This document shows positions 12,097 through 25,120 of a DNA stretch of 64,000 bases, piece after piece; position 1 is the first letter of the stretch, and every line of letters starts with the position of its first letter. The DNA is taken from contig NC_065546.1 of NCBI RefSeq assembly GCF_022605725.1, forward strand, positions 22,874,227 to 22,938,226. Direction: 5' to 3'. Below the pieces are notes generated by a model that saw only the letters and a program-made list of their open reading frames with translations, had not been told where the DNA came from and ran no database searches. Source of the stretch: Anthonomus grandis grandis. Lineage: Eukaryota > Arthropoda > Insecta > Coleoptera > Curculionidae. The translations under genes were made by a program, and so were the position numbers.

Positions 12097-12910
12097 ATGT
12101 TTAAGTGCCATATATGTATGTATGTTAACATTTAGATTTATTTCTAAATATGAAAAACATCTTTATTTTCACCGGCACAAAAAAAGAAAACGGTTTCCGT
12201 GTTTTCGTAAAGAATATAAGATGATATTTTCGACATATAGTGCATTTAAAAGTCATTTAAATCGAAGTCATTATAAACCTGTCGTGTCAGGAAGCAAACT
12301 TAATGAAATTATTTACAAGTGTTCTTTAGAAAATTGTCAGTTTGTACAAACTAACAAAAGTCAATTTTTAAAGCATGTTTATAATCACATTAAAAAAGGA
12401 AATGCCTTAAAATGTATGCCTTAAATAATAATTAAATATGGAGTCGAAAAAAAATTGTGCAATCCTGACTATGACAAAATTAACCAAATAGAAGGATGTG
12501 TAAAATTTTATGGAAAATATTTAAAAGAAGACTTGTCAAAATCAATTTTAGTTTATCATGTAAGAATAATCAAATTATTATAAATTAAATTCTTATCATT
12601 TTTTTTAGGATAAGCTGGAAAATCCTGAACAATTGTCTCAATATATTTCAATTTTGGCGCCTTGTATATTGGTGACTTGTAAGTATAATAAGTAATTAAA
12701 AGCAATTTTTTGATCTTATATTTTTTAGCTAAGGACGAAACTAAATATTACAAAGTCTATCTGGAAAAGCAAGAGATATATGAGGACACATCATTTATTG
12801 AAAGCCTATTAGTGTTTTGGACTTTATTTTGTAATGAATCTGATTTTTCCCAAAACAGCAGCTATAACTCTGGAGATGTTACAAAGGTTTCATTTAAAAA
12901 TTCATCCTGA
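12097..12910 (+). pseudogene. C2H2 zinc-finger protein gene with two tiny introns, nearly intact
   Basis: Frame pieces line up as one gene. Finger 1 begins FKCHIC (ATG 12097) and continues as SKYEKHLYFHRH after a shift caused by an extra TATG unit near 12112-12124, giving C-x2-C-x12-H-x3-H. Finger 2 (FPCFRKEY...HLNRSH) has lost one Cys. Finger 3 is C-x4-C...HVYNH. After one in-frame TAA at 12422 the same frame continues to 12559. Introns GT-AG at 12560-12608 (49 nt) and 12679-12728 (50 nt) join a 70-nt exon to the last exon exactly in frame, ending at the TGA at 12908-12910. Fingers suggest nucleic-acid binding. The C-terminal 130 residues match nothing I know. No transposase catalytic motif is seen. 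Confidence 0.68.
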
Positions 12911-13035
12911 TTCGGGCACAAAAGCTAAATCAACTTCAAAAGGGAAAGTTCTTACTTTGAAGAAAAATCTTACTAAAGCATTTTCATAAATTTGTTTAAA
13001 TTATTCTATTTACTGTTTTTTTTGTTATGGGTTAG

Positions 13036-13462
13036 TGTCTAGAATGACTGTATTTTTGTTGTTTATCTTATTTTTACTTTATGACTGCTAAATAATAAGC
13101 AGATGAAACTGGTTTTAGTTTGACCATTTTTGATACCATACCTACTATGAAAATATAATACCTAAATTTATCTACCATTTTCCTAATTTAATATACTTAT
13201 TATTTTAAGTATACCTATTTTCGTATGCATATTTGTATTTAATGTTTATTTTGTTGTTACGTCTAGAATGACTTTTTTTTGTTGTTTATTATACATATTT
13301 TTATGTATTTATATTTATGACTGCTAAATAAGCAGGTGAAACTGATTATACATAATTTTTATTTGACTATTTTTAATGCCATCATACTATGATAACCAAA
13401 TATATTACCATGTTCCTAATTTAATATAGATACTTATTATTTAGGGTAGATATTTTGCATTT
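13036..13462. repeat. Tandem duplication of about 200 bp
   Basis: 13036-13222 and 13260-13462 share the order TCTAGAATGACT, TATGACTGCTAAATAA, GCAGRTGAAACTG, CCTAATTTAATATA. It lies inside the zinc-finger element, downstream of the gene, and has no coding signal. Confidence 0.8.
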
Positions 13463-14349
13463 TAATACTATGTGTTTTGCTTTTCTGATTATTTTCATTA
13501 CAAATTCATATTTTAGATACAGTTCTCGAGAGTATTTAAAATATGAACATGTAATTAAATTAATTGATCTGGTAATTCAGAGTTTATTTAGTATGTTTTT
13601 ATTTTAAATTTTAGTACATATTACATAAAAAATATAAATTTGTATGAAAATTATTTTCTTTTAACTAGGTACAGATTTTGTTTAATTAAACTTGGTGAAA
13701 TAAAACTGATTTTTTTTTAAATACCTAGAGGTTGGATTTTTTTTTTTAATTTTTCAATAATATAAAAAAAAATTAAACATAATAATATGTATAACAGCTA
13801 AATAAATGTACTATAAATAAAAATCAGTATTTTCATATCCGAAATTTGATATGACTTGAATTGACTTTATACGTCAAACAATTTCCATAGAAGAAGCTTA
13901 CGATTCAATTGGTGGTGTCTGTGGAAATTATTTGGCAAATAAAGTTAATTGAAGATGAAAATACTAGCATTTTTTTTATAATACAATTATATAACTGAAA
14001 AAACTCGGGGTAATAATTCATAGATTACGTAGGAAATATAATGTGTAATTTTACAAATGTTGATGTAAAATTACACACTAAATCTACGTAAGTTTGGTTA
14101 CATTAATTGGTGTAATTATACATTTGCTATAATTCTACTTTTACATTAAATAATTAAATTTTTAATGTGATAATCAATAGTAAGTTGTAAATATACACTT
14201 AAACTTTTTACATACAAGTAGTAAAACTAAAATGTAAAATTCAGATGAAAATGTAAAATTTCAGATGAAATGTAATTTTACACTTATGTGATATGGCATC
14301 AAGTGGCCAATGATCTGGTGTGTAAATTTACATATATTTTTTATCAGTG

Positions 14350-14960
14350 TAGGTTAAGCTAAATTCACATTGTAATTTATTAAATTAATATTTCTATATT
14401 TCAAAAAAAAATTAATGTTAATCAATTTTGAGCTATACGTTTATAAAATCATTAATTTCTTAACTAATTTAAGTACTTATTTTATTGATCTGTTGCCTTA
14501 TTGAATTGAAATACATTTACGGAGTTATCTACTTCTTCAATTAATTTAGCTTTTTTACTCTTTTTTATTATGTTTTATAAATTTGCTGGTTTATTGATTC
14601 TTTTACAATACTGTTTATTCATTTCTGTTAATTTTTTCGTAAACTATTTCTTGTATTTATACTTGCATTTTATTAATTGTTTTACGCTTCAATTTATTCA
14701 TTTATTATAGCTCCTTCCTAGGTTAATTTAACTTTTTAATTTTTTGTAACTCTTTGATCTTTCATACATTAACTTTTATGCTAAATGATTTATATAAAGT
14801 AATACAACTATTTTACTTATAGATTCCATGACTGACTTTTTAAATTTATTATGTATTTTGTTCTCTCTTTTTTTATTGATTCAGTATATTTACCATCTCT
14901 TCTCTTTGATAGTATTGTCAAAACTTTTAGTTAGGGATTATTGTACGAGTTTCGTGTGTT
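14350..14960. other. No gene recognised
   Basis: AT-rich, stop-rich DNA between the zinc-finger element and a LINE fragment. Confidence 0.6.
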
Positions 14961-14963
14961 TAA

Positions 14964-15798
14964 TAGTTTCCTGGTTCATGCATAGTTGGACTCGGAATTA
15001 ACATTTGTGGTGGGATCCCACACACCAGTAGGGCATACTCGCTGGGGGAGCATGCCACTGTCTTCCAGGCCGAAGTATTCGCTGTATTAAAATGCGGACA
15101 GAAAATCCTAAGCTGCGGACACCGTAATACATTCGTATCAATATGCTCGGACAGCAGAGCTGCCATTAAGGCTATCACGGCCGTAAGGTAAGCTCCATGC
15201 TTGTACTAGAGTGCATAAAAGTCCTGGAAAAATTGGTGCAGGTTGGCTGCAGGGTCCAGCTCGTCTGGGTATCTGGCGACGCAAGCCATGCAGGTAACGA
15301 GAAAACGGACTCTCTTGCTAGACTGGGATCCGCGAATGTGCCGATGGAGCCGAAACTCATAATTGGTATCGAGAAATACGAAGCGGTCGCGTCAATGAAG
15401 GGTCTGCTGGGCAAGTGGACCCACCGAAGATAAACTGAGTCCTCTGGTATGAGACAGGCCAAAGCGCACATAGATGGGCCCTTTGCCTGTCTTACCAAAA
15501 ATCTACTACGCCTAAAAATACGCGAAATTCGGGTAGTGACAGGTCTTTTAACCGGACACTGGCACTTATGAAGCCATCTCCATACCATCGGTATTGCGAA
15601 CAACCCGGAAAATGTCATTGGTGCTAGGAGGAGGATGAAATCGTTGACCACGTGGCCGGGGAGTGCCCAGCACTCACGCGCGCCAGGTTCAAATACTTGG
15701 GTAACACCTTCAGTGCACCGGGTGACTTCAAAAAAATTCTATCTGCATATTTGTCTTTAAAGATCTATCTAGATGCGTTGATAGACAAGTGTGTGTAA
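14964..15798 (+). pseudogene. 3' fragment of an RNase H-bearing LINE (I/R1-like)
   Basis: An RNase H domain is read in two frames. EHATVFQAEVFAVLKC supplies the Glu block and ICSDSRAAIKAI the second Asp block (frame 1, to about 15180). Then VQLVWVSGDASHAGNEKTDSLARL follows in the 15197-15433 frame, with the last Asp kept. Downstream, LRLKIREIRVVTGLLTGHWHL and a broken Cys-rich knuckle ending CPALTRARFKYLG give the usual C-terminal tail of I-group LINEs. Frameshifts and stops make it dead. RNase H acids are conserved here, unlike the LINE at 50-53 kb. Confidence 0.85.
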
Positions 15799-16238
15799 TG
15801 CCATATCACTCGGTATATGTCTGCAATATAGTTTAATTTGCAATACATTTGAATATGGCGATTCAAGATATCGAATGGTACATAATGCTGAGGATTGAGA
15901 TGATTATTCAAGTACAGTTATGTTTTTCTAATAAAAACATCTTTTATTATCTTAAACAGATAATTATTGTCTTGATTCATTGCAAGATAATATCTTCTTC
16001 TGCAAATGGTATCATTGTTTTTCTTCAATTTTTATTTCTATATAAATTGGTGATTTTATCCGACACTTGACCTTAAAAAGTAAATATCTGCTTTATTCAC
16101 TATACAGAATGGTATTTAGTTTTTCTTAACACCAAAAAAGACGAGCTCCAGCAAGCTCCATTAAAAACTTTATTCTTCTAAAAAGCGAACTTTTTAACAG
16201 AACTCTTCCATAAAGACCTCTATAAATAAGCCTGTTTC

Positions 16239-16273
<35 letters not shown>

Positions 16274-16799
16274 TTCACGTATATGAAGGCTATTCTTGCT
16301 ATAGATAAAATAAACAATATATAGTAAAAAAATATAAATTTGGTTACAAAGTTAATGGAGTGTACCCTATGTTGTTATGACAGTTTTATAAACAAAAATT
16401 ACATTAAAAAAGTCCCTACATCTCTCCAAGAACTTCTAATTATAAAACTTTAGATTTTTTATCTCTTATTCTTTCGAAAATGCGTGATATACTATATCAA
16501 CCTATATGTATTATAACAATATTATATAAACTACTCAAAAGGAGACGCTATTTTAAATCATAATTATTAATATAACGAGAAATATTTCACGATTGAAACT
16601 TTTGGTGTATATTCTCTACTAATTCTATATCATGAAAAAAAAGAATTTCGGTTCTTGTTTACTTTTTTTTACTTCTAGCTACCTAAAAAAACAAAAGCAT
16701 TGATATGATAAAATAATTAATTAATTTCACTTTGCTTTACTACGTGATAAGTGTCAATTTTTTAAATTTTAACAACGAATGTTGATGTAGTAGGTAGAA
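15799..16799. other. AT-rich DNA, no gene; contains an (ATTT)n microsatellite
   Basis: No coding signal. The microsatellite is listed separately. Confidence 0.6.
16238..16275. repeat. (ATTT)n microsatellite
   Basis: About nine perfect TTTA units. Confidence 0.95.
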
Positions 16800-17655
16800 C
16801 GAGGATACATAGGGTATACCTCAACGAATTTCAAATTGCTAGAGCAGTGGCATTGATCGAAGTAGGGTATTCAAGGCGTCATGTAGCCCAAATGCTTAAT
16901 GTAAGTCATTCTGCTGTTCCAGAGCTTGAAATCGCTACCAAATTTACGGCATAGTAAGATTATCTTACCTTATCCCAATCTACAAAGGGCAACAACCCAG
17001 AGAAAAGATAGTTTTTTACGACTTTGGGCAGTTAGGAGTCGCACCGCTACTGCTAGAACACTACAGAATCGCCTCATCGAAACTACGGGAATGCGAATTT
17101 CCGAGCAAACGATACGAAATTGACTTCACGAAGGACAACTCCGTGCCAGACGACCTGCTAGAGCCCCTAGATTAACTCCAACTCATCAAGCAAATCGTAG
17201 AAACTTTTGTCAAGAGCATCTTAATTGGAATTTAGAGCAGTGGGCCAATGTAATATTTACAGATGAAAAAAGATTCATGTTATGTAATAATTATGGGCGT
17301 GTTCGTGTATGGAGACGTCCCGGTGAACGATATTTGGACGACTGTGTGCAGGAAATTGTTCCATTTGGAGGTGGATCAATAATGGTATGGCTTGGTATAA
17401 CTTTGACGGGACACACGCACCTTGTGGTATTTCGGGAAGGGATTTTAACGGCTGTCCGTTACACAGAGGAGTTATTGGAATCTCATATCGTCCCATATGC
17501 TCAACATATGGGCGCTGGGATCATTCTACAGCAAGATATTGCCAGGCCACACGTGGTGAGAAATTTCCTACAGAAGGACAATATTAATGTAATGAGATGG
17601 CTAGCTAATAGCTTTTTTAAACGTAGCTACGGCTTTTGGCTCTTTGAAGAAATTT
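16800..17655 (+). pseudogene. Tc1-like transposase remnant
   Basis: The N-terminal helix-turn-helix is visible at 16810-16950 (FQIARAVALIEVGYSRRHVA), in a different frame from the rest. The second HTH region follows (ATARTLQNRLIETTGMRIS), then the catalytic part: VIFTDEKRFML supplies the first Asp, with RVWRRPGERY, FGGGSIMVWLGI, and ILQQDIARPHVVRNFLQ for the second Asp (QDNARPH in relatives). The third block, normally RSPDLNPIEHVWD, is absent; after MRWLA the frame runs into unrelated residues and stops at 17661. So the transposase has several stops and a lost C-terminus. I saw no TIRs. Confidence 0.88.
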
Positions 17656-17661
17656 CTAGAT

Positions 17662-20600
17662 GAATATTCAAAAGTAATCTACATTCCAACGTACCTTATT
17701 CGCAAGTCCATAATATATTCTAGGTACTTTAGTTCCCCCACGATATACATCACATTGTTTCTAAGCCTGAGGGGGTTTTTTCTAATAAAAAGTATATGAA
17801 TAAATAATTTATTTCAGAAACAATACTCAAATTGATATGTTAGAGAGCAACGTGAGAAAGGTTTTGACGGGGTTGGAACAGCATCAAATACTTTAAAATC
17901 ATTTGCATATAAAAAGTACTTGCTATGAGGAAAGCTATTTTCAATATTATTTAAAATAAAATTGAACCCACATTTCCACACAGTCTTTACAGTCAGGCAC
18001 GCAAACAAGTCTGTAATTAAAAAAAAATCCATGCAGTCATTGTCATTTCATCACTTGTGATTATTCTACGAGTAAAGCTTAGAAACGAAAATGTGTATTG
18101 CCCCACGCCTTGACTTTTTACGGAACTCAAGTTTCATTTTCTGGGTTAACCGTAGGTTATACCTAAAAACAGATGAAACAAAAAATGAAGATAAGTTTCA
18201 CAATGTGAGAAAAAAGTATGGAAATTCATTACAGATTTTTGATTTCAGGTTTAAAAATACAACAACTTTTATCATTCTACCAAATTTTATTAGTTTCCAC
18301 TAGAAACTTCTGTAAAATATGTAGGGGTTAGCAAAGACATGGCATGATTTTAAAAAAGGAAAAGAAGATCATAAGCTGAAGGAAATAAATTAGACATAAC
18401 TGCGGCTTTTACATCATTTTCTTAATATTACTTAGAGTGAAACTTCTTAAACAGTGGTAGATTTGAGATGTTGAAAAACGCTGAACTAAAATCAATTAAT
18501 ATAAGTCCTTATTATTCGATGTTTCATTAAGTTTAGTTCTATAATCCTACTTTCAAATTTGTCGCTGAATTAGTAAAAACGATTAATATACTACTCTTGA
18601 CCTAACATTTTTCTTGTAAATATACTTTTTATTCTTCCTGGTATGCGATAACAGTGTTTTTTTCGACGTTTTTATTTCTATTCATGGTGAGATGAGATGT
18701 CTCATTTTCAGTTTTTAATTGGTTTTAAATATGTATAGTTTTTCAGTGTTTTACAGTTTTCCAGTGTTTTAAACCTTGTACATCGGTTCATGCATTCTGC
18801 GTTCCTCTTTATGTGATGTGTTTTTCTGTGTACTCTTTGACAAGTAAGTACTTTTGTTAATTTTTTTATATAAGGTCAGTTCCTATCGTTGTCGTCACAT
18901 AGAGCGGCTCTGAAGCTGGTCTAACAAAAGAAAGCGCTTAGCGGATTTTAATTAATGATTACACGGACATACAAAATGTTGTCTTATTTCAATTTTTTTT
19001 CTTTAAAAAAAATTAAAAATAACAATGTTTCGCCGTGGTAGACTCATATTTAACAGAATATTTGTTATTTACAACAAATACTAAATACTTTAGAACCCAT
19101 AAAATAAATAAAGTTTCCATATTCATTTACTAATTCTTGAAGAATCCCCAAAATAAAATATTTCTTCTAAGATCACTAAGCATATATTGGATACATGACC
19201 CAATATACTAAGGAATATTATATTTTAGGACGAATTTCAGGAATGAAAATCAAAGATAGTAATATGTTTATGTAAGATCCATAAGTTACAATGATTTTGG
19301 ATATGACGACGGTACTTATATATCAAACAAAAAATTTAAGTTTAAAAAGCAGAGGATTTTGACGGATACTTGGATTGGAAAATACACTTAACAATTTTCA
19401 AAAAGTCTGTTCGTGTAGCAGCGAAAAAATCAAAATTTGTCATCGGTAAAGCAGCCTGGATGCTTTAAAAATGATTAATTTCTAACTGTCTAATATGAAA
19501 ATACCCTAAGAGCTTGGATGACATCAGCGTTATTTGAAAGAATTATTTATAGTGCAGTGGGACAATAAACTTATCCGGCAAAAAAAGAATATGTTACTGA
19601 TCTTCGGTAACTGTCCAGCTCAACAGAATATTTAAAACTTAAAAGCAATAAAACTTATCTTATATCTTTCACTAAATACCATGGCACTTCAGTAATACAG
19701 CCACTTAAGATGTATTTTAGGCAATTTCAAATCATAAAACTTTAAAAATATTTAAACTACTTATCTTTTTCTATATAAAATTCATCAACAAATTTTTCTA
19801 ATTTTTAAAACTTGAGATCCAGTTTCAACACACAATTTCCAATCATTTGCTAGGTTTAATTTAAATGCAACAGAAGCCGAATATTAATTATAGTAGTCTT
19901 AATAGAATGGCTTCCATAACCATAAAATAATCAAAATTAAACCTTATTTTGGCCTGAGCTGATTTAGCGACACAAGAAAATTGTGAAAACTTTTCAACTG
20001 CTAATGAGGAACTTGAAACTGTTGAAAATGTAGTATACTACCCAAGTACAAAATTTCAGGTTTAACAACAATATTCAGATGAGAAAGACGAAATACGTGA
20101 GTATCTCGCGTTTCAACCGATTATTTAAACAATATAATATTAAAATAAATTCCTCTATGCTATATTTGTAAAAGTTATTAGGTAATAGGCAATTTTTTGA
20201 AAACACAAAATTACAAAAACAAACTAATATTAAAATAATATCAATTTTGTATTCACCATTTAGCGTTCTTTCTTTTATTAAAATAAAACATAATTATGTA
20301 TTTTTGATCAATATTTCGACGTTTTGATATAAGTATCCCTTCTAATACAATATACTCCTGACATATTTATTAAATAATATGAACGTTATTAAGCTTTTCC
20401 ATCTTTCACTACTGTATATTATACAAAGTAAATTTAATATATATTTTAAGCGCATTTTAACATAGAAATATCATTCAGAATGAGAAGAACTGAATCCCTT
20501 TCAAATATTGCTCGCTAGAATATTGGCTTCAACGTGGCTGTTTTCCATGTGTTTTATTTGTATTATAATTTTTTTATCATTTAGGTATTATATTTTTCAA

Positions 20601-21204
20601 AAGTGAAAAACATCTGCAAAATGGACAAAAAGTCCATTTTGCTAGTATTATTAGCTCTAAGTTAAAGTAAAAACTATAGAACATATTTATCAAGGTTAAG
20701 ACACAAAAAAATGAACTATTAAAAAACACTTAAAAAACTTGTAACAAATGAAAGCGGTTGCAATAAATTACAACTTTGGAACAAAAAAAAATAGAAATAA
20801 TAAAACACTCATTTCCTTATAAAAATTCAGTTCCCATTGTTATAGTAAATCAATGGCTCATGTCAATAATTACTGATGTTTTAACCAGAAAAATCTTCTA
20901 TATTTATGATTTTACTGTGGTAATTATAACGTGCGAATATTATCAAGGTTTCACATGACGTATGGGAATTCAAAAATTATCCTTTTCTTAATTATTTGAA
21001 TATTAGGTTTTGCTCTCCAGGGGTGGTTCTACGGGAACTATAATTTTTTTTAAAAATTAGATACCGGGCATGATTATTTTCATTGTTTTGTTTTTGTTAT
21101 CATCTACGATTATTCCTGAAGTAGATGTCAACTTTGTTAATTTAAATAAAATACTCTATATATTATTAACTTTTTACATTGTACGTAAGAATCTAAACTG
21201 CTTT
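17662..21204. other. 3.5 kb AT-rich DNA without recognisable features
   Basis: Only short frames on both strands. No recognisable protein motif, tRNA or long repeat was seen by eye. Confidence 0.55.
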
Positions 21205-21206
21205 TA

Positions 21207-21689
21207 TACAGAGTATTTCGACCCTCAACATGAAGATCTCGAAATCTATAAAAGATACGAAGATGGTTAAATAAATTCAAAGTTAAAAATTTTTGGGCTT
21301 AAAAATACGCGCTTTAAAAAAAATAAAAATTCCGAATGGTTCCGAACGTATTTGAAAAAATCCGAAATTTTGGAAAATCGATTTTATTTTTTTCTGAGCT
21401 TATATCTTATCCTATTTTAAAATAATTTGCACCTATACATTGCTACGTTTTTGTGCTGTGGGATGGTGTTTTTAGATTTTTAATATGAAGTTTCGTCTTT
21501 TGCCAATCATATTCAACTTTGTTTTTCCGGACGGAGATTTTTCGAAAAAAAATTTTTCGATTAGCTTCGGAATTACGCGGAATTTTAAATTTTTTTAAAA
21601 AGCTTATTGTTTACTGTAACCACAAAAATTCTTAATTTTTTCATCTCTTATAGATTCCGATATTTCCACGGATTTCAAACACTCTGTAT
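21207..21689. mobile_element. MITE-like inverted repeat element
   Basis: The left end reads ATACAGAGTATTTCGACC and continues with GAAATCTATAAAAGATACGA. The reverse complement of the right end reads ATACAGAGTGTTTGAAA and continues with GGAATCTATAAGAGATGAA. Imperfect matching extends about 65 bp inward. The interior has no real coding potential, so this is a non-autonomous element. Confidence 0.6.
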
Positions 21690-23523
21690 GTATAGTGTAG
21701 TATAAAAAGAATAATTTTTCAAATATTTTAAAATTTTATGTTCAAAATTATATTCAAGTTAAAATTAAAATTTAAAAAAAAAAGTAAAAACATCATAACT
21801 TTTTCCTATACGGCTATTTTAATTATTACATTTGAGTTTGATTTCTCAGTGAAGAGGGTCGACTTCTTTCCCTATTTTTATATACTTTTTGTTTGTATAA
21901 AGTTATCTATCTGAATAACTGATACCTCTCTAGTAGATTTCTAATACCTCTATTCCATAATTTATGTTTACTTCCAAAATTTTAATTTTAAAAATGATTT
22001 ACTTCTACTTCGATAAGTTCTTAAAAAGGTTCGACAAATATTAGAAGCAACACATGTCATCAAAATGCAATCACGGTAGCCATGATTTGTTATTTTGAAA
22101 GTTTAACAGTTAAGTCAATCATAGCCACCATTATTATATTTTAACATTACTGTTCTTGGTAATTGTTTAAATGAACTAAGTTGATATTCGTTTCCGCTAA
22201 AACCAGGTATGCTAAAACAATATATCAAAATATTAAAATTTTGTTTCCCTCAATGGCCCACCGATTTTGCCGAATTTTCATAGTACATAGCATAAGGCCG
22301 TGCACACGTATATATTTTGGCCTATTTAAAAAAATACCTAGACAAAATTAATTTCTGACCTATTAAACCTCGCTGGTATGATGCAGACGCACAATACACC
22401 CCATCTAATCCGTGCACCCTGGCTACCATATGGTGCTGGCAGGTGACCCATCGGCCCCATAAAGATCGAGATAACAAGATACCGATACTCTATTTTTCTA
22501 TAACATTCCTGTATAAGGCCTCTTATCGATCATATCGGTGAATTTCGCTTTGAATCTTTTCAATTCAAATGGGTACTACTTATGGTACATTTGGCATCAA
22601 GTACCTAGTCGAACTAATTTTAAGCGATCAGAATGCCATAAACATGTGGTTGCAATATTAACCCAAAAAGCAGGAAAAAGATGTTTGGATGTGGGGAAGT
22701 GCGTGAATGTTTATGTATTTTGACAAGACACCCCTTGATTTATTGGTGTCAAATGAGTGTGTGGGGTGAAGTCGGAGGCATGTGGAATGTTTCCACAAGC
22801 GAAAGGCATCACAAATTACTTCTTAATATTTGATTGTTCCAAAATATATCAATACTAAAGAAAATGACCATTTGCCTTGCTCTTGTAGTAATTTGATATT
22901 AATTAAAAATAAATAAAAAAATGGGAATATTTAAAAAAGAAATTTAAAACAAAAACAAATTTTTAAAAGATTTTTTTCTTACGTCATTACAAGCAGTAAA
23001 GCAAAATAAATTACACTTTTTTATGGCCACTGTCAAAGCTTCCCACCGATTTCTAATGAATATCTGTGAACGCCCAACTGGGAAAACTTTTCAAATAAAG
23101 ACATCTTGGCTGCTAAAGTTCCCAAGAACTTCCATTGGAAAGGACATATAAAAATCCCCACAAGTAAAAGAAATCATAAAAAATAAGCTTATGTTTGATA
23201 CTTAATTTTAAATTTCGGATTTAAACATTATGTAACTCACTAAAATTCCATCTATGGCAACGAATATGGGTGAGAACTACCTCTACGGAACACAAAAACT
23301 GTATACAAAATTTTCTGTTTCTTTTTAAAAGACTCGTATGTTTTAAGTTTCATGTCAGTATAATTGGTTCGGGACCTATGAGAATAAAATGATAAGACAC
23401 CCTGTATTTCAGTTACTATTAAAGTTAGGATAAGGCAAGTTGACGTGATTGAGCACATTATTTTAACGTAAGGAATCTACTGTTGTTCTATGTCCCATTA
23501 CTTTCGGGACGCCCTGTATAGTT
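21690..23523. other. No gene recognised; isolated mariner-type end
   Basis: AT-rich DNA. Near 23487-23519 a sequence ending TTTCGGGACGCCCTGTATA resembles a mariner right terminus, but I could not find its partner. Confidence 0.5.
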
Positions 23524-24583
23524 AGATAATACGAAGTTATGGAAATAAAGATTCAACGCTTAAGTCACCTGGGCCGATGGTTGATAGATGAAGACTTATG
23601 ACCAATTTCCTTGCTACTAAAAGGAACAATCGTGTTTATTTTTACAAATCAATTTTTTTATTGTTATTGGCAAGATTCTCATGCAAAAAATGTGGTTATC
23701 GGGAATTGATTGGGACCAATAATTAAATCAATCTCTTCTTGGAATAATTTTGTAATGCTTACAAAACTTTTAATAACCCTTCCAGGCCATCTATTTAACG
23801 GAAAACCTGTAACAAAGACTACACTTTTTCGCGGACGCTAGCATGAAGGTTAATGCTTGTTGCATATATATCCGCACTCTTTATTTGGATACTACAATCT
23901 CATGTAAGTTGGTACATATAATATCATCAAAGTCTCGAATTGCTCCAGTTAAAGCCGTCACATTTCCAAGGCTGGAACTATGTGCCATGTTTCTGGCAGC
24001 CTCACTTACAAATAATATTGTTTCAATATTTAGTAATAAAATTACTATTGATATACTATACTCTTATTATTATACTTAATTATTACACTCACAAATGCAT
24101 GACAAACCCTTATCAAGTAGGTTCTAAAATTGGAAACTATTCGAAAATAATAAGGTCTACTTACTTTCTAAGAAATCACTTAAAAATTAATGTTTTCATT
24201 GCAAAGGACGCACTAAATCGAATGGACAACAAATTAAAAATTAGTTGCAATAAATGTAGAATAAATTTTTATGTTTTAATTTCGAATGTTTTCTTAGACT
24301 ATTGTATCATATTTGACAAATCATTAATTATAGGCATATACAAAAAGTATTCAGAATATATCATACAATTATAAAACGTCATAATATTTTTAAAATTTTT
24401 TATTTCAAAAAAAGGGCAAACCCTACTAATCGATGTGTCCAAAAAATAAAATAAGAAAAACATACATGAATTAGAAATTAATTTGTTTTTTTCATCGTGA
24501 ATACACTGATAATATGAAGTTATGGAAATAAAAATTTAAAGCTTAGGTCACCTTGAGCGATCGTTAATAGATGAAGATTTCAT
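23524..24583. repeat. Direct repeats of about 73 bp flanking BEL/Pao fragment 1
   Basis: 23524-23597 and 24509-24583 align with a few mismatches (GAAGTTATGGAAATAAA followed by GGTCACCT-type sequence and ATAGATGAAGA). They bracket the first BEL/Pao fragment and could be pieces of LTRs or an independent duplication. Confidence 0.65.
23598..24500 (+). pseudogene. BEL/Pao retrotransposon pol fragment, copy 1
   Basis: LHFFADASMKVNACCIYIRT followed by SKSRIAPVKAVTFPRLELCA is the conserved start of the BEL/Pao RNase H region (FSDAS... KSRVAPLK...LPRLELC in relatives). Upstream, weak similarity to the WD...SLL...W stretch that precedes it can be followed from about 23690. The frame at 23843-24079 carries the motif and ends soon after. 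The 3' part is unrecognisable. Same fragment as 25985-26935. Confidence 0.8.
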
Positions 24584-24584
24584 C

Positions 24585-25120
24585 TGCTTGTGGTAATTGT
24601 GTTTGTAGAATCTAAGTTATTACCAACCTTTTGTCTAAATGCAAAAAATCTTAAAAACTGTATGTAGCAACCCAGCTCTCCTTGAATGGTTGTCTGTCTC
24701 TCTACAACTTTCAAGCACTATATAAAATGCCAAAAGTGAGACCTACTATTCAATAAGGTTCTTTTCCTCCTTGGGTTCGTAATTTACTATTTTATATTCG
24801 ATATTGTTTATTTTAGCCATTTCATTTTTTAAAGTTAATTAAATAATTTACATAAATATTTAAATCAAGTTGTCAATCATCTTCACAACGGTTATACATC
24901 TTCACACCAACTGTCTTATTTATCTGATATATGAGGTACAAATTCAAATAATTAGAAGAAACAACCATGTTGTTGATTTAAAAAAAAATATATTATTGGG
25001 TGAGAAATATATTTTTGTGCATTTTTAAGTTTAAATTGGTGAATTAAATATAACTTATAGAGTAATAAAATATATTTTAAACCATGTTTTTGTGCAAATG
25101 AGGCCTATAGTGCCATTATG
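24585..25120. other. No gene recognised
   Basis: AT-rich spacer between BEL fragment 1 and the CpG-rich patch. Confidence 0.55.

Larger units (their letters stand above)
11709..14349. mobile_element. TIR-bounded element carrying a zinc-finger gene
   Basis: The left end CACTGATAAAAATT and the right end TTTTTTATCAGTG are inverted copies, each bordered outside by TA. Inside both ends lie many short motifs of the type TGTAAATTTACA / ATGTAAAATTACAC (11730-12000 and 14040-14330), like subterminal transposase-binding repeats. The interior holds a zinc-finger gene but no transposase domain I can recognise, so the element is probably non-autonomous or its transposition protein is unfamiliar. TA flanks suggest the IS630/Tc1/mariner superfamily, but 2 bp is weak evidence. 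Confidence 0.65.

Noticed and set aside
15175..15651. 158-codon minus-strand frame
   Set aside because: Antisense shadow of the RNase H/knuckle region read on the plus strand.
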